From Gordonia desulfuricans NBRC 100010 (lineage in GTDB: Bacteria > Actinomycetota > Actinomycetes > Mycobacteriales > Mycobacteriaceae), in the NCBI RefSeq assembly GCF_001485495.1, contig NZ_BCNF01000020.1, positions 1-64,000 of the forward strand: a DNA stretch of 64,000 nt, given 5' to 3'. Below, piece after piece: positions 62,513 through 64,000 of the stretch. Below the pieces are notes generated by a model. That model was given only the letters and a program-made list of their open reading frames with translations. It made no database searches and was not told the origin of the DNA. The position numbers and the translations under genes are program-made. How positions within the stretch are numbered: the first letter of the stretch is position 1; every line of letters starts with the position of its first letter.

Positions 62513-63523
62513 ATGACCACCAGCATTCCCGACAGTTTCGCCGCGCTCGTCGCCCGAGAGAACGACGGGGCGGTGATCCTGGGCCGTGAGACCCTCACCG
62601 GTGCGGACCTGCCCGACGGCCAGGTGACCATCGCCGTGCACTACTCGGGGGTGAACTACAAAGACGCCCTGGCCATCACGCCGCGCGGCGGAGTGGTACG
62701 CAACTACCCGATCGTGCCGGGTATCGACGTGGCCGGCGAGGTGGTGGCTTCCACCGATCCGGCCTTCGCGCCGGGCGACCAGGTGGTGGCACACGGTGGT
62801 CCGATCGGCACCGACCAGCACGGCGGCTACGCCGAGTTCGCCGTCGCCCCGTCCGACCAGGTGGTCAAGCTCGCGTCGCTGACCACGCGAGAGGCCGCCG
62901 CCATCGGTACCGCCGGGTTCACCGCGGCGATGAGCGTGGCAGCCCTGCTCGACCACGGCCTCACCCCCGACAACGGACCAATCCTCGTGACCGGGGCCAG
63001 CGGCGGTGTCGGTGCGGTCAGCGTCGATCTACTGTCCGCACTCGGCTTCACGGTCACCGCATCGAGCGGGAAGCCCGACGCCGCACAGCTTCTGACAGAT
63101 CTGGGCGCCGCCGAGGTGGTGGGTCGCCTCGTCGACGACGAGACCAAGATCCGCCCGCTCGGCAAGTCACAATGGGCCGGTGCGGTCGACTGCGTCGGCG
63201 GCACCACGCTGGCGTATGTGCTGAGCACCATGCAGCACAGCGGTGCGATCGCGGCGAGCGGTCTGACCGGGGGCGCCGCGCTGCCGACGACGGTCATGCC
63301 GTTCATCCTCCGCGGGGTCGCCCTGCTGGGCATCGACTCGGTGCTCATCGGCGCAGAACTGCGACGCTCGATCTGGGGTCGTATCGAGACCGACTTGCGC
63401 CCACAGCATCTCGACTCGGTCATCACCGAGATCGGCATCGGCGATCTCGATGCCTCACTCACCGCCATCAAGGCGGGCAAGGTCACCGGGCGGACCGTCG
63501 TCCGCGTCAAGGACGGGTTCTGA
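62513..63523 (+). CDS. YhdH/AcuI-type quinone oxidoreductase (acryloyl-CoA reductase family)
   Basis: The 336-residue MDR protein without zinc ligands has VAVHYSGVNYKDALAITPRGGVVRNYPIVPGIDVAGEV near 45, VVAHGGPIGTDQHGGYAEFAV near 85, AAAIGTAGFTAAMSVAAL near 132, and an NADPH-binding motif VTGASGGVGAVSVDLLSALGF near 162. The sequence pattern matches YhdH/AcuI, whose known members reduce acryloyl-CoA to propionyl-CoA. The start at 62513 has GAGG 6 nt upstream; 62501 is in frame. The substrate here is inferred from the family. Confidence 0.88.
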   Translation: MTTSIPDSFAALVARENDGAVILGRETLTGADLPDGQVTIAVHYSGVNYKDALAITPRGGVVRNYPIVPGIDVAGEVVASTDPAFAPGDQVVAHGGPIGTDQHGGYAEFAVAPSDQVVKLASLTTREAAAIGTAGFTAAMSVAALLDHGLTPDNGPILVTGASGGVGAVSVDLLSALGFTVTASSGKPDAAQLLTDLGAAEVVGRLVDDETKIRPLGKSQWAGAVDCVGGTTLAYVLSTMQHSGAIAASGLTGGAALPTTVMPFILRGVALLGIDSVLIGAELRRSIWGRIETDLRPQHLDSVITEIGIGDLDASLTAIKAGKVTGRTVVRVKDGF

Positions 63524-63584
63524 CCGCCGGGAATCCACCGAAACCCCGGGTCGTCATGGTCGTCGACGGATACCCTCGCCGACC

Positions 63585-64000
63585 ATGACGACCCCGCCCG
63601 TTCCCGAGGAATCCCGCCGCCTGCTCGACTCGGTGGTACCACCGCCGAACCGTCCGCCGCGGCTGTACCTGGCGATGGCACACAACCCGGAAGTCCTGCG
63701 CGGTTATATCGAGCGCCCCATCCTCGGCCTGCACGGGCTTTTGCACACCGGCCAACTCGCGCCGGATGAGCGTGAACTGACCATCCTTCGGGTCACCGCG
63801 CGCTGCGGCGCCGAGCACGAATGGGGTGTCCACGTGGCCTACTTCGGCAAGACGTCGGGACTGAGCAGCGAGCAGGTCGCAGCGACCGTCACCGAGGTCA
63901 CGCCGTCGCATGCATGGTCACCCCGACATCTTGCGGTCCTGACCATCGCCGACGCCATGGTCGATCAACGGGAACTCACCGCCGCCGAGCTCGCCGGGGT
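63585..64000 (+). CDS. Carboxymuconolactone decarboxylase-family protein (partial, runs off the window)
   Basis: The first 138 residues are seen. RPPRLYLAMAHNPEVLRGYIERPILGLHGLLHTGQLAPDERELTILRVTARCGAEHEWGVHVAYFGKTSGLSSEQVAATV follows the CMD/AhpD-like fold, with RCGAEHEWGVH at the usual position of the active-site block. The single cysteine is placed before EHEWGVH rather than in a CxxC, so a peroxidase-type disulfide is unlikely. Many such proteins are of unknown function. The 3' end is outside the window. Confidence 0.85.
   Translation, partial: MTTPPVPEESRRLLDSVVPPPNRPPRLYLAMAHNPEVLRGYIERPILGLHGLLHTGQLAPDERELTILRVTARCGAEHEWGVHVAYFGKTSGLSSEQVAATVTEVTPSHAWSPRHLAVLTIADAMVDQRELTAAELAG

Overview
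The window is high-GC actinobacterial chromosome, most likely from a mycolate-producing member of the Mycobacteriales such as Gordonia. The grounds are GTG starts, 1-4 bp gene overlaps, mycothiol synthesis (mshA), SenX3-RegX3, CarD, DisA, and gene order that follows two Mycobacterium tuberculosis blocks as I remember them (Rv0486-Rv0512 and Rv3579c-Rv3586). No rRNA, tRNA, CRISPR array, phage or insertion sequence was seen.

Layout: (1) 0.1-7.7 kb is mainly lipid catabolism: a DUF218 protein, a FadE25-type acyl-CoA dehydrogenase with a TetR regulator and palindromic operators, an acyl-CoA ligase, a divergent GAF-LuxR regulator and a large acyl-CoA oxidase-like enzyme. (2) 7.7-18 kb reads leftward as rex, hemA, hemC, cobA-hemD fusion and hemB (tetrapyrrole synthesis under a redox-sensing repressor), then four membrane proteins with in-frame tandem repeats; a glutaredoxin-like gene and a SerB1-like phosphatase lie just upstream. 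(3) 18-36.6 kb is the conserved core: alcohol dehydrogenase, acyltransferase, GalE2-like protein, ribosomal protein bS22, excisionase-type HTH, proC, thioesterase, TIM-barrel protein, Rv0497-like membrane protein, Ppx, regX3-senX3, GNAT, gpm1, CoA ligase, YbjN-like protein and mshA. (4) 36.6-41.4 kb holds a cytochrome P450, a zinc ABC transporter and a lipoprotein. (5) 41.4-49.3 kb is an accessory surface-polysaccharide locus: BcsB-like protein, exosortase/EpsI-like membrane protein, processive GT2 synthase and GT-C protein in one tight leftward operon, converging on a secreted GH5-like glycosidase. (6) 49.5-60.4 kb holds a carboxylesterase, pxpA, then rlmB-cysS-ispF-ispD-carD diverging from lpqE-radA, and a thioesterase and disA. 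(7) 60.4-64 kb is a break in conserved order: a 0.5-kb array of degenerate inverted-repeat units, a DUF222/HNH (13E12-type) gene, a YhdH-type reductase and the start of a carboxymuconolactone-decarboxylase-family gene.

The best candidates for something new are the polysaccharide operon of region 5, which has a synthase without PilZ plus a possible exosortase-like partner, and a pair of overlapping mini-ORFs that link the senX3 stop codon to the regX3 start codon. Several clean palindromes in promoter gaps are recorded separately. All family assignments come from reading translated sequence and motifs by eye; no database search was run.
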